From positions 186,001-250,000 of the forward strand of contig CAZCKU010000003.1 of assembly GCA_964499365.1 (NCBI GenBank): a DNA stretch of 64,000 nucleotides, given 5' to 3'. How positions within the stretch are numbered: the first letter of the stretch is position 1; every line of letters starts with the position of its first letter. The notes beneath the pieces are model-generated. The model was not told where the DNA came from, made no database searches, and was given only the letters and a program-made list of their open reading frames with translations. The stretch is from PALSA-1316 sp964499365 (lineage in GTDB: Bacteria > Nitrospirota > Thermodesulfovibrionia > Thermodesulfovibrionales > UBA6898). The translations under genes were made by a program, and so were the position numbers. Positions 17,092 to 25,842 of the stretch are shown here, in pieces.

Positions 17092-17473
17092 GTTTTCTCC
17101 GTTTCTGGGTGAGCGGAATCAGGCAGTCCGGTCTCCACCGTTCCCTGTCTAGTTTCTTTTTATCAGAATGCTGCGTTTCTGTCAATGTGAATTTGCAATC
17201 ATGATATAACCCTATAATTCAAACAGGAACAGGCACAGCGTGCTCGTCCGGGATCAGCGTCAGCCCCATGACCTCCCTCGCAGCAGTCTCAATCGGCTGC
17301 AGCCATAACAACTGGCCGGCAAAGGGTTCCCTGATGCACTTTGCTATTCAGTCACTTTCAGCTATAATGAGATGTACCAGCCCGGCATGCGGCTCCTGGA
17401 ATGATCGACGGATGAGGGAAGAGCATATGGGATATTGCTATCAGCCACGGACACCAAAAAGGACAGTTCCCCG
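17092..17473 (+). promoter_or_regulatory. 382-bp intergenic region with promoter of the AI-2E-type transporter
   Basis: A rightward promoter TTGCTA (17341-17346), 16-base spacer, TATAAT (17363-17368) is the clearest element. A second AT-rich TATAAT-like box is near 17210. Short open frames here have no family resemblance. Confidence 0.45.
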
Positions 17474-18517
17474 GTGACGAGAATCGCCTATCTGCTTGAT
17501 CTGGCAATCGTTTCGCTCCTTGGATATCTGACGTATCAGATCTTCTCGCCGTTCCTGACTGCCATCGCCTGGGCAACGGTATTCTGCGTTGTTTTTTACC
17601 CCGTTTACCTCTATGCCCTCAGATATGTCCGTTATGAGGCCCTTGCCTCTGGTATCACCATACTGCTGATCGTGGCAATCATCATCGGCCCTCTTTCCTA
17701 CATCTCCTTCGCCCTGGTTTCCGAGGTTACCGAACTTGTCACAAAGACCGGCAAAGGGGATGGGACCGGGTTCGATCAAATCATCGCTGATCCACGGATA
17801 GGGGGCGTCATCAAGCGCATCGGTCCCCATGTCGGGGTCAGCGAGGAATCTGCACGGACATTCCTGGTCGAAAGCGGCAAAAAGCTTGGCCAGAGTTCGC
17901 TCGAATACCTGTCGGCAGGACTGACGAATATGGTCACGGTGGCGGTGAATTTTGTCCTCATGCTCTTCACCCTCTTCTTCCTCTTCAGGGACGGCAACCG
18001 CCTGGTCGGCAGGATAAAGGAATATCTGCCGTTTGCTGATCCGGCAAAGGAGCGGCTTGAAAATCAGACGAGGGACATGATCGTCTCGACCATATACGGC
18101 GGGGTGATTGTCGCGATCAGCCAGGGAGCCCTGGGGGGCCTTGCCTTTGGTCTCTTCGGGGTGAGCGCTCCGGTCCTCTGGGGGAGCGTCATGGCTCTCT
18201 GCTCATTTCTTCCTGCAGTCGGAACAGCCATCGTCTGGGGACCGGTGAGTCTCATCTTTGCTGCACAGGGAGAATACCTGAAGGCCGGGGGACTGGCCCT
18301 CGTCGGCATCCTCGTCATCGGTATGGTCGATAACATCCTGAGGCCCCTGATCATCGGCGGACGCACCAAGATGCCGACCATCATTATATTTTTTACGGTA
18401 CTGGGGGGGATTAAATTCTTCGGACTGCTCGGTCTCATCATGGGCCCTCTCGTCTTTGCCCTGTTTTTCACCATCTTCGACATCATGAGGACCGGGGACG
18501 AGAGAGGAGACGCCTGA
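17474..18517 (+). CDS. AI-2E family transporter (PerM/YdiK-like membrane protein)
   Basis: The 347-residue protein has about eight transmembrane segments arranged as in the AI-2E exporter superfamily: two N-terminal hairpins, an extracytoplasmic loop with a DPRIGG segment, then FFLFRDGNRLVGRIKEYLP and the C-terminal helices with DNILRPLIIGGRTKMP. Substrates in the family range from autoinducer-2 to ions, so the transported molecule is not known. GTG 17474 has AAGGAC at good spacing; a TTG at 17435 is an alternative giving 13 more residues. Confidence 0.85.
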   Translation: MTRIAYLLDLAIVSLLGYLTYQIFSPFLTAIAWATVFCVVFYPVYLYALRYVRYEALASGITILLIVAIIIGPLSYISFALVSEVTELVTKTGKGDGTGFDQIIADPRIGGVIKRIGPHVGVSEESARTFLVESGKKLGQSSLEYLSAGLTNMVTVAVNFVLMLFTLFFLFRDGNRLVGRIKEYLPFADPAKERLENQTRDMIVSTIYGGVIVAISQGALGGLAFGLFGVSAPVLWGSVMALCSFLPAVGTAIVWGPVSLIFAAQGEYLKAGGLALVGILVIGMVDNILRPLIIGGRTKMPTIIIFFTVLGGIKFFGLLGLIMGPLVFALFFTIFDIMRTGDERGDA

Positions 18518-18545
18518 ACCTGTCACGATCCTGCCGGCCCCGGCT

Positions 18546-19727
18546 TCAGGTCTGGATAAGGGGGAAGAGGAGGATAACTGAAGTGCCTTTTCCTTCTATG
18601 CTCTCGATGCTGATCGTCCCTCCTTCCTCCTCAACTATATTCTTCGCTATCGGCAGGTCAAGGCCGGTCCCCTTCCGGACCCCGCCGGACGAATAAAAGG
18701 GCTCAAACACCTTCCCGACTTTTTCCGCAGGTATGCCGGCACCGGTATCCTGCACGCTAATCCTGGCATAGGGAACTCCCCTGATCATTTCCCGGTCGGA
18801 AAGGACGGAGAGTGTCCCCCCTACAGGCATGGCGTCGAGAGAGGTCGAGACGATGCGTTCGAGGGCCTCCCGGAGCTGCTCCTTGTCCACCCGGACAACG
18901 GCATCGTGGTCAAAATCGGCTCTGACACCAACCGACTGCTCCCGGCATCTCTCCTCCCAGGTCTTGAGCGCCTCAGCAAGAATCCCGGCAAGGCCATGAT
19001 CGCCGAGGAGGGGACTTCTTGTACGGGAATAGGCAAGTACGTCACGCAGAATAATTTCGAGCTTGCTGACTTCGGCGATGATATATTCCGCATACTCCCG
19101 CTCTTTTTCGCTGTCCGCGATCCGGACGAGTCTCCGGGCGAACCCTCCAACCGACGTCAGGGGGTTTCTTATTTCGTCGGCAACATTCGCAGCGATCCGG
19201 CCAAGCGCAGAAAGCTTTTCTGCCTGGGCAAGCCGCTCCATCAGCCGGTGCCGCTCATCCTCTGTCTTCTTTCTCTCGGTAATGTCTCTGACCGCAGCAA
19301 CGGCAACGATGCCGTCTTCGGTTTGGAGAGGGCTCAGGCTGATATCAGCGGGGAATTCAGATCCGTCTTTTCTCAAGCCGAAAATGATAAGCTCCGCCCC
19401 CATGCCGCGGACCTGGGGATTCGCAAAATACTTCTGCACCCTTTCGCGGTGTCCGTCGCGGTAGCGTTCAGGGATGAGTGAGTCCAGATTCCTGCCGATC
19501 AGTTCCTCTTCGGTATAGCCGAAAAGACTTGCAAGCTGGGCATTGAGGAGAACGATTCTGGCCTGCCTGTCAACAAAGACCATCGCGTCAGGTGTCGACT
19601 GGAGCAGCTGCTCGTACCTCTTCTGGACGCTCTGGAATTCCAGCCGGCACTCCTGCAGCTCAAAAAATTTCTGGCGCATCTCTGCCAGTTCTCTCTCAAA
19701 CTCTTCACGCGATTTGTAGCCCGGCAT
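18546..19727 (-). CDS. PAS-domain sensor kinase-like protein lacking the phospho-acceptor His
   Basis: The 393-residue cytoplasmic protein has an N-terminal coiled coil, a PAS domain (about 35-150, with YTEEELIGRNLDSLIPERYR) and a histidine-kinase core. In the H-box, where AHEIRNPL is expected, the codons read ADEIRNPL: residue 184 is Asp (GAC at 19178-19176). The N-box is also altered (IVSTSLDAMP, with Thr in place of the key Asn), while the G1 box DTGAGIP, F-box FEPFYS and G2 box GTGLDLP remain. It may be a pseudokinase that binds ATP or scaffolds rather than autophosphorylates. ATG 19727 follows AGAGAGG; a GTG at 19766 is less likely. No response regulator is adjacent. Confidence 0.85.
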   Translation of the reverse strand: MPGYKSREEFERELAEMRQKFFELQECRLEFQSVQKRYEQLLQSTPDAMVFVDRQARIVLLNAQLASLFGYTEEELIGRNLDSLIPERYRDGHRERVQKYFANPQVRGMGAELIIFGLRKDGSEFPADISLSPLQTEDGIVAVAAVRDITERKKTEDERHRLMERLAQAEKLSALGRIAANVADEIRNPLTSVGGFARRLVRIADSEKEREYAEYIIAEVSKLEIILRDVLAYSRTRSPLLGDHGLAGILAEALKTWEERCREQSVGVRADFDHDAVVRVDKEQLREALERIVSTSLDAMPVGGTLSVLSDREMIRGVPYARISVQDTGAGIPAEKVGKVFEPFYSSGGVRKGTGLDLPIAKNIVEEEGGTISIESIEGKGTSVILLFPLIQT

Positions 19728-19907
19728 GACAAAGGCCTCTCTTTCTTCTTCTATTCCGGATTCCACTCCGGGTCAGATCCATCGCACTGCCGCTATCCTC
19801 TTCAATATTAACAGAAAAGACCGGGACTGTTCTTGCCGTACAGGGGGGCCGTACAGGGGAGAAGGCAGTTCCCGGGCGTGGTATAATAATATAAGAGGAT
19901 AGCAGGA

Positions 19908-20099
19908 ATGACCATGAAAGAATGCCCGCGATGCGGAAAAAAGTTCAATATACTGCAGCGTGCCATAGGCGAAGCGAAGGAGCACATACGTACCTGCACG
20001 AGTCCGGAAACAAAGAAGGACCTTTCGTACCTGGCCGGCACATGCCGCGGCTGTCCTGCAGGCTGCTACGATAAAGGGGAGTTCAAGGAAAAGGCATAA
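19908..20099 (+). CDS. small Cys-rich zinc-finger-like protein (63 aa)
   Basis: The short protein has CPRCGKKF at its start, a C2HC-like spacing with HIRTC, and a second cluster CRGCPAGC, so it could bind one or two metal ions. A TATAAT box with a TG extension (19882-19887) and AGAGGA precede the start; ATG 19914 is an alternative. No family was recognised. Confidence 0.6.
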   Translation: MTMKECPRCGKKFNILQRAIGEAKEHIRTCTSPETKKDLSYLAGTCRGCPAGCYDKGEFKEKA

Positions 20100-20134
20100 C
20101 CGGGCTCCTGATCATGATTGCGGCGGGTCAGGAC

Positions 20135-20285
20135 AATAAAAAAAGTGGTGCCTGCTTCCCTTCGGCTCTCAGCGGTTTGTACATCTTGAGACATACAGCT
20201 AAAGACTATTACGTCTACACCTTACATCCTAGACTTCTCAACCTTTCTGCTGAGTGAAAGGAGCAGGGCATCCACTTTTGGTAAG
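20135..20285 (-). ncRNA. candidate structured RNA, about 145 nt (6S-like long hairpin), or short inverted-repeat element
   Basis: Read on the minus strand the segment begins AAAAGUGG-A-UGCC and ends GGCA-CCACUUUUUUU. The ends pair over about 35 bases with small bulges: AAAAGUGG/CCACUUUU, UGCC/GGCA, UGCU/AGCA, CCUUUC/GAAGGG, CUCAGC/GCUGAG, GGUU/AACC. A smaller hairpin (GUCUA with UAGAC) lies inside. The 3' end carries a run of seven T, as in an intrinsic terminator, and a TTGACA box lies upstream near 20331. A long rod with a central opening recalls 6S RNA. A miniature inverted-repeat element is the alternative. Confidence 0.35.
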
Positions 20286-20580
20286 CCCTTTATTCTCTGA
20301 TTTCATTAAGCTCTTTTTTCAATTGTTTGTCAAGATATTTTTCACACCAGATTTTTTTGCAGCACAGAAATTGACAGCAACCGTTATCGATGGTAGTCTT
20401 TTGCATGTTCTGCAGTTTACTTTCGGCACGGGTGGCGGACTTATCCACGTCACCCGGGAGAAAATATTCCCGCAGGGATAGACAAAAAGCGGAACAACAT
20501 TAGTCTTGTGTCCCGGCGTTTCAGGATAGGTGATGCAGTTTGTGTCCCAGCCGCCGGTTGCACCTGAAAGGAGCTGGCTG

Positions 20581-21537
20581 ATGGCGGTCAAGGAGAACCA
20601 TGAAGTTATTATTATCGGAGGGGGCCCCGCAGGTCTTGCGGCGGGGCTTTACTGCCAGAGAGCCGCACTCAGAACAGTCCTCTTCGAGAGGGGATTGCCC
20701 GGCGGCCAGATTGCCATATCGAAGGACGTTGAAAATTATCCCGGGGTCGAAGGCATAACCGGATTTGAGCTTGCAGAAAAAATGCTTCATCATGCAGAGT
20801 CTTTTGGCCTGAATATTATCCGGGAGGAGGTTGTCGCGGTTAGGGCAGGACAGGACAGACACTCGGTCGAGCTTGCCAGCGGAGACCTGTACATTGCCGA
20901 CGTCCTGATCCTCGCGGCAGGGGGTTCTGCGCGAAAGCTGGGGGTCCCCGGGGAGGCAGAGTACCTGGGCAGCGGGGTATCGTACTGCGCAACCTGCGAC
21001 GGTTTTTTCTTCAGGGACAAAACCACGGTCGTCGTGGGGGGCGGCGATACGGCGGCCGAGGAGGCACTCTTTCTTTCGAAAATTGCCAGGAAGGTACTGC
21101 TCGTCTGCAGGGGGGCTGAGCTAAAGGCCAGCAGGATACTCCAGGACCGCGTCAGCACCGAAACGGGAATCCGGATCATCCGCAACACCGTTATTACCGA
21201 GATCAGGGGAGACGGGAAAACTGTCACCTCTGTGGTATTTCATAATACCGAAACCGGCGACAGAGGCGAAATTCCTGCAGAGGGGGTCTTTATTTTTATC
21301 GGATATTCCCCGAACAATCAGTTAATCCCGCCGGGCGTCCGCATGAACGAACAGGGATTTGTCCTCACGGATGAGAAGTGTGAAACGAATATTCCCGGCA
21401 TCTTCGCTGCTGGCGACCTCCGCCGGAAATTTGCCAACCAGATCGTCATTGCAGCGGCCGATGGAAGCATTGCGGCACTGGGGGCAGCTCATTATCTTGA
21501 ACAGAGAAAGACAGGTGGCGGGGCGTCAGACCGATGA
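20581..21537 (+). CDS. trxB: thioredoxin reductase
   Basis: The 318-residue flavoenzyme has the FAD motif IIIGGGPAGLAAG at about 10-22, the redox-active CATC at residues 136-139, the NADPH motif VVVGGGDTAAEEA and the C-terminal FAD segment GIFAAGDLR. It reduces thioredoxin with NADPH. ATG 20581 follows AAGGAG; an ATG 17 codons upstream lacks one. It stands alone after the candidate RNA. The bases between 20286 and 20580 hold no other gene I can support. Confidence 0.95.
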   Translation: MAVKENHEVIIIGGGPAGLAAGLYCQRAALRTVLFERGLPGGQIAISKDVENYPGVEGITGFELAEKMLHHAESFGLNIIREEVVAVRAGQDRHSVELASGDLYIADVLILAAGGSARKLGVPGEAEYLGSGVSYCATCDGFFFRDKTTVVVGGGDTAAEEALFLSKIARKVLLVCRGAELKASRILQDRVSTETGIRIIRNTVITEIRGDGKTVTSVVFHNTETGDRGEIPAEGVFIFIGYSPNNQLIPPGVRMNEQGFVLTDEKCETNIPGIFAAGDLRRKFANQIVIAAADGSIAALGAAHYLEQRKTGGGASDR

Positions 21538-21628
21538 TATCAATCCGGCGCCTCTGCGCTCATCTAGCCCCGCCACAAATACAAATGAGGGGAGTCGTTT
21601 GCCCGCACCCTCTGCCTGCCGGCGTTCT

Positions 21629-22555
21629 TTATTGCATACCCTCCTTCTGCTGCCTCCTGAGGTAGCGCAGAGACGCTATCCCTGCCAAAACCGTAAAGAC
21701 GACCATGCCCCATTCGTTCAGTGTCGGCACAACCGTTGATGCGCCTTCATCGGCAGCAAGGCTCCAGTTCGGGACAACGGGCAGAGTATTGATGACCTCC
21801 CCGGTATTGGGGTTCACCTCAAAGATAGTCTTCCCACCCCCACCCGTGTCTCCGATAAAGAGCGTTCCTCGTGCTGTGGAATAGCCAAGGCCAAAGATAT
21901 CACTGACCGGCGCAACAAATGAATTCAGGACAGCCCCGGTTCCTGCATCCAGCTCATATACGGTGCCGTTGACGGAGTCGGAGTCTGTCACAAACAGTGA
22001 CTTTCTTCCGCCGGCATAGGTGAGTCCGCCCACCAGTGGGATTCCAGGGGCAAGGGTCCTGATGAGGGCACCGGTATTCGGGTCGACGACATGAATAGCT
22101 GCTGTACCGGGCGCAACCGCATTGATTGGCGTTGCAGTGACCGCAGCAGCATACGCGGCAGCAGCGCCGGTATTTTGTGCCGGCACATTAAGGGGTGCGG
22201 AGAAGTAGTCGAGGACAAAAAGTTCAGTGCCCGAAAACCCAAGGGCGTCGGCATTTTCAGGTGACGGATTAGGGATCGTGTTGACCACTGCGCCGGTGGC
22301 AGGATTCAGCTCATAGATTGATGACCCGCAATTCTGGAAAAAAAGCCTGTTGTTGGCAAACCCAAGTCCGCTGCAACCGGCGTCCAGAGATGTCGGGGCC
22401 GGATAGCTGTTGATGACCGCCCCGGTGTCGGGGTTCAGTTCCTCGATCGTGCCGTCAGGTTCGTTCGTGTGGAACAGCCTGCCCCTGGCCGAGGCATCGG
22501 AAACCTGGGAGAGAAAGATGCATGCTGCGAGACAGACGAATAAGATTTTTTTCAT
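21629..22555 (-). CDS. secreted beta-propeller-like protein with IPTL-CTERM sorting signal
   Basis: The 308-residue protein has a signal peptide (MKKILFVCLAACIFLSQVSDA), a body of repeated NPNTGxVINT-type units (at least six, each about 45 residues) typical of SMP-30/NHL-like propellers, and a C-terminal sorting region: VPTLNEWGM, a hydrophobic helix, then RYLRRQ. This matches the IPTL-CTERM signal processed by exosortase-like enzymes, so the protein is probably anchored or released at the surface. ATG 22555 follows GGGAG. The ligand is unknown. Confidence 0.82.
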   Translation of the reverse strand: MKKILFVCLAACIFLSQVSDASARGRLFHTNEPDGTIEELNPDTGAVINSYPAPTSLDAGCSGLGFANNRLFFQNCGSSIYELNPATGAVVNTIPNPSPENADALGFSGTELFVLDYFSAPLNVPAQNTGAAAAYAAAVTATPINAVAPGTAAIHVVDPNTGALIRTLAPGIPLVGGLTYAGGRKSLFVTDSDSVNGTVYELDAGTGAVLNSFVAPVSDIFGLGYSTARGTLFIGDTGGGGKTIFEVNPNTGEVINTLPVVPNWSLAADEGASTVVPTLNEWGMVVFTVLAGIASLRYLRRQQKEGMQ

Positions 22556-22693
22556 TGAGGCTCCCCTGTGTGCATTGATGTACTGCCTGTGATTATAGGC
22601 AGATTGGCGAGAAAAGTAAAGTGTCATTGCGGGCTGTTCTCCGGAGGACCAATGGGCATGGAGAGCAGAGTCCGGGACAGGAACCAGGTATGA

Positions 22694-23119
22694 TTATCCG
22701 ACGTGTTCCATGCTGAAATTATTGTCAGCATATTCATCTTTTTTCTTGATCAGGAGCCATTCCTTCTCTTTTCCCGACATGCGGACCAGGGCAAACAAAC
22801 CTTTCAGTTTCCTGCCGTTAAAAACAAGCTCGATCCGGCCCGACCCAGTCCCCGGATCAGGGCCCCCGGACTTCATCTCAAAGGAGCCGCTGTCCCATAT
22901 GAAGACCTCTCCCGCGCCGTACTCGCCTTCGGGGATCGTCCCCTCAAAACCCCCGTATGCAAGCTCGTGGTCATCGACCATAATCGCCAGTCTTTTATCA
23001 GCGGGATTCATAGAAGGACCTTTCGGCACTGCCCAGGATTTCAGAACACCCCCCATCTCAAGCCTCAGATCATAGTGGAGCCTTGTGGCATGATGCTCAT
23101 GGACAACAAACCGCGCCAT
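22694..23119 (-). CDS. stand-alone 3'-phosphoesterase domain protein (LigD PE type)
   Basis: The 141-residue protein matches the phosphoesterase domain of bacterial NHEJ ligase D: FVVHEHHATRLHYDLRLE contains the catalytic His and Asp residues, followed by WAVPKGPS, DHELAYGGFEG and IPEGEYGAGEV. The domain trims 3'-phosphates or ribonucleotides at DNA ends. Here it is a separate protein; no ligase, polymerase or Ku gene is present in this window. It lies three bases after resB at the end of the long leftward run. Confidence 0.88.
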   Translation of the reverse strand: MARFVVHEHHATRLHYDLRLEMGGVLKSWAVPKGPSMNPADKRLAIMVDDHELAYGGFEGTIPEGEYGAGEVFIWDSGSFEMKSGGPDPGTGSGRIELVFNGRKLKGLFALVRMSGKEKEWLLIKKKDEYADNNFSMEHVG

Positions 23120-23122
23120 CGT

Positions 23123-23857
23123 CTATCCCTGAGGGGCTTCCCGCCTGATCTTCAGCAGCAGGAGCGTAGTCATGCCGGCCAAAAAGAGAATGCCGCCGAT
23201 GAGCGCATACAAGGCTCCAGGGTCCCTGCTCACCTGGATGAGCGCCATCGCGTGCGGCTCGAATTTCACCGTCTTTATATACAGGCCGAATCCTCCGTAA
23301 AGCACCGGCTCGTTCGGCCGGATGGTTCCGGCGTATGCAGCCTGATCCCCCCTGAGACAGCGGACGTCCACTGACCAGTCATTGATATAACCCCGGGGAT
23401 CGATACCGGTATGTATGCGATCAACAACCATGGTGATGCCATTCGGCAGCGGCAGTTGCTCACCCTCTCTGACCATGGCCATGCCCTGGAAACTGTCGTA
23501 CGAACTCAAAAGGTGGGCAAGCAGGACAAAGAGAAAACCGACATGGATCACCTGGGGGGAAATCGTCAGCAGCCAGGTACGTCCGGAGCTCTTCCTGATC
23601 AGTGATTCGATACTGCATACAAGCGTGTTGGCTGCCAGCAGCGAGAGGACGGCAAGCGCTCCATAGAGCCACCAGGTAACCCCTGCGTCATTCTCTCCCA
23701 GCCAGGCAAAAAGGGGGGTTGTATGCAGTGACTGGAACTCCTGGCGTGCCGGCATGATGAATCCTCCGGCAAACAGGAAAAAGACCAGGCCGAACGAAAG
23801 CCAGATCGTTGTCCTGAGCGATATGAAAAAATCCAGGATGGCCCTGAGGCTCTTCAT
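23123..23857 (-). CDS. resB: ResB-like cytochrome c biogenesis protein
   Basis: The 244-residue membrane protein has transmembrane segments near residues 7-30, 57-78 and 97-118 and one at the C-terminus, with a periplasmic domain in between, as in ResB/Ccs1. System II uses ResB with CcsA to deliver heme to apocytochromes. It is short for the family (often over 400 residues) and lacks most of the large periplasmic part. ATG 23857 starts two bases after the ccsA stop; the longer frame upstream is not membrane-like. Confidence 0.82.
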   Translation of the reverse strand: MKSLRAILDFFISLRTTIWLSFGLVFFLFAGGFIMPARQEFQSLHTTPLFAWLGENDAGVTWWLYGALAVLSLLAANTLVCSIESLIRKSSGRTWLLTISPQVIHVGFLFVLLAHLLSSYDSFQGMAMVREGEQLPLPNGITMVVDRIHTGIDPRGYINDWSVDVRCLRGDQAAYAGTIRPNEPVLYGGFGLYIKTVKFEPHAMALIQVSRDPGALYALIGGILFLAGMTTLLLLKIRREAPQG

Positions 23858-23859
23858 AC

Positions 23860-24573
23860 TCAGAAGGAGTGTGAGCTCTTCATGAACAGGCTCACCCCGA
23901 GATAGGTAAACATGACAATCGCAAAACCCGCGATACCGAGGATGACCGCGGGCTTTCCTGCCCATGAGGGTCGAAGCCTGGCATGCAGGTAGAGGCTGTA
24001 GAAGAGCCAGAGGATGACCGTAAAGAGCTCCTTGGGGGTCCAGAGCCAATAGGTACCCCATGCATAGAAGGCCCAGATGCCCCCGAAAATCATGGCTGCA
24101 GAGAAGAAGCAGTATCCCACCAGTACGGCCTTATACTGAAGCACCTCGACCTGAGGCTCCTTCACCACCAGGAAGACGCAGCCGAGCACCGCGGCAATAC
24201 CGAACAATGCATAGGAAAAGAAAGAAAGGGCCACATGAGACTCGAACCAGAAGGTCTTTAACACCGGCGGCAGGGGCGTATCATGGGGGGGATAGGCAAG
24301 AGACAGGCCCGTGAAGAGCACCGCGAGGACAAGCATCGGATAGAGCATTCTCATCCGGTTCCCCTGCTTATAGGTGATAGAAACTGCAAACAGGGCGGTG
24401 GACAGCGACATAAAAAAGAGGGTATCGTGGGGTCCGATAATCGGCAGCCGTCCGATCTCAAGACCCCGGTAGGCCATCGCACCTCCCTGACAGGCCAGGC
24501 CGGCATAGACAGGGGCCATCCTCCGGTAACCTGCCAGGTAGAATAAGACAGAAAGCAGTGCTATGGACAGCAC
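23860..24573 (-). CDS. ccsA: CcsA/ResC-type cytochrome c assembly protein
   Basis: The 237-residue protein has about seven transmembrane helices and the heme-handling WWD region, here AWGTYWLWTPKELF. In most CcsA proteins this reads WGSYWSWDPKE, so the Asp is Thr in this copy. Conserved histidines flanking the motif appear present (FESHVALSFFSY upstream and LYLHARL downstream). Start is GTG 24573. Together with the adjacent resB it would form a small system II heme lyase serving c-type cytochromes. Confidence 0.85.
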   Translation of the reverse strand: MLSIALLSVLFYLAGYRRMAPVYAGLACQGGAMAYRGLEIGRLPIIGPHDTLFFMSLSTALFAVSITYKQGNRMRMLYPMLVLAVLFTGLSLAYPPHDTPLPPVLKTFWFESHVALSFFSYALFGIAAVLGCVFLVVKEPQVEVLQYKAVLVGYCFFSAAMIFGGIWAFYAWGTYWLWTPKELFTVILWLFYSLYLHARLRPSWAGKPAVILGIAGFAIVMFTYLGVSLFMKSSHSF

Positions 24574-24580
24574 GGTCTCT

Positions 24581-25366
24581 CTAGGTCTCCAATCTTTCGC
24601 CGAGATACGAAAGCAGGGATGCCCGGGTCCTGCGAAGATTCTCGTCCCGGGGGAGCAGGGCCGTCAGCCGGTTGATATAATCCTGCTCAGTCAGCATCCG
24701 CAGGGACGTACTGAAATTTATGTCATAGACCCATGACATCAGCATCAGCTTGAAATCGTTCAGGGTCTTGAGGTGTGTCATTGACGCCGTATGCCGGCAG
24801 GCGATATCCCTGAGGACCTCGTCGGAGTATTCCGGAAGGTCAGGCAGTCCCATACCGGCCTCCGAGGGGATGCCAGCGCTGTCTCCTTCATAAAGCCCGA
24901 CAAATATCCGCCATATATCGAGCTTGTCGGCGTCCCTCACCATCCTGAGAAGCTGAAGCTGCCGCCGGCTGTCATGTTCAGGGATCGTATAGGCATTGTG
25001 GAACTGCACCGCATTGATGATCGCGGCCTGCTCCTCTTCGGAAAGCCGATCAAGGACCTGAGCGTCCCTGAGAACTTCAGCCCCAAGCCTGCCGTGGTTG
25101 ATCGAGATGCTGTCCCGGAAGGTGCGGTATTGCCGGTACTGAGAAAATCTGCCGACGTCATGAAAGAGGGCAGCAGCCTCGGCGATCAGGGTCTCCTGTT
25201 TTCCAAGAGACTCGCCTTCTGCAATGCGGACGATGAGTCCGCAGACCCGGGTCGTGTGCGCGATCTTAAGGTCAATGTTCTTCTGCCCTTCAGGGTCATC
25301 AAGGATAAAAGTCCCGGTATATTCCCCGAACCAGCTTTTGAAGCAGACCAGATCAGCCGGCGTCAC
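24581..25366 (-). CDS. HD-domain phosphohydrolase
   Basis: The 261-residue protein carries an HD domain: HTTRVCGLIVRIAE, then EAAALFHDVGRFSQYR and a downstream NAVQFHNAY and DADKLDIW, giving the usual metal-binding His/Asp set. Substrate is unknown. The start is a GTG that overlaps the moaC stop (GTGA). Confidence 0.85.
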   Translation of the reverse strand: MTPADLVCFKSWFGEYTGTFILDDPEGQKNIDLKIAHTTRVCGLIVRIAEGESLGKQETLIAEAAALFHDVGRFSQYRQYRTFRDSISINHGRLGAEVLRDAQVLDRLSEEEQAAIINAVQFHNAYTIPEHDSRRQLQLLRMVRDADKLDIWRIFVGLYEGDSAGIPSEAGMGLPDLPEYSDEVLRDIACRHTASMTHLKTLNDFKLMLMSWVYDINFSTSLRMLTEQDYINRLTALLPRDENLRRTRASLLSYLGERLET

Positions 25367-25842
25367 CGCCTGAACTTCCCGCTCTTTCCGCCGCTCTTTT
25401 CAATGAGCATGATATCGGTTATGGTCATCTCCCGGTCGACCGCCTTGCACATGTCATAAATAGTAAGCGCCGCTGCTGCTACTGCGGTAAGCGCCTCCAT
25501 TTCGACACCGGTCTGTCCGGTGGTCTTCACCCTGGCCTCGATCACAATACTGCAGGTTTTTGCCTTCGGCAGAAAGTCGATCTGGGCAGATGTAATGCTG
25601 AGGGGGTGGCACATCGGGATGATTCCTGAGGTCTTCTTGGCTGCCATGATCCCCGCTACTCTTGCAACGCCAAGCACATCGCCCTTTTCTATCCCGTTGC
25701 TGCGGATCAGCCCCAACGTCTCCTTCTTCATCTGGACGGTCCCCCGGGCAACAGCCTCACGCAGCGTTGCGGACTTCTGCGACACGTCGACCATACGGGC
25801 ATTGCCTTTTTCGTCAATATGGGTAAGGACCAGCCGCTTCAT
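25363..25842 (-). CDS. moaC: cyclic pyranopterin monophosphate synthase MoaC
   Basis: The 159-residue protein has the MoaC signatures PMCHPLSITS and EMEALTAVAAAALTIYDMCK, with the catalytic Lys/Asp region at DMCKAVDREM. It converts the MoaA product into cyclic pyranopterin monophosphate in molybdenum/tungsten cofactor synthesis. It overlaps moaA and the HD gene by four bases each. Confidence 0.96.
   Translation of the reverse strand: MKRLVLTHIDEKGNARMVDVSQKSATLREAVARGTVQMKKETLGLIRSNGIEKGDVLGVARVAGIMAAKKTSGIIPMCHPLSITSAQIDFLPKAKTCSIVIEARVKTTGQTGVEMEALTAVAAAALTIYDMCKAVDREMTITDIMLIEKSGGKSGKFRR

Noticed and set aside
17268..17477. 69-residue plus-strand frame before the AI-2E transporter
   Set aside because: It runs across the transporter promoter and has no recognisable features.
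20319..20591. 90-residue minus-strand frame upstream of trxB
   Set aside because: No ribosome site, no family likeness; it overlaps the trxB start and the upstream region of the candidate RNA.
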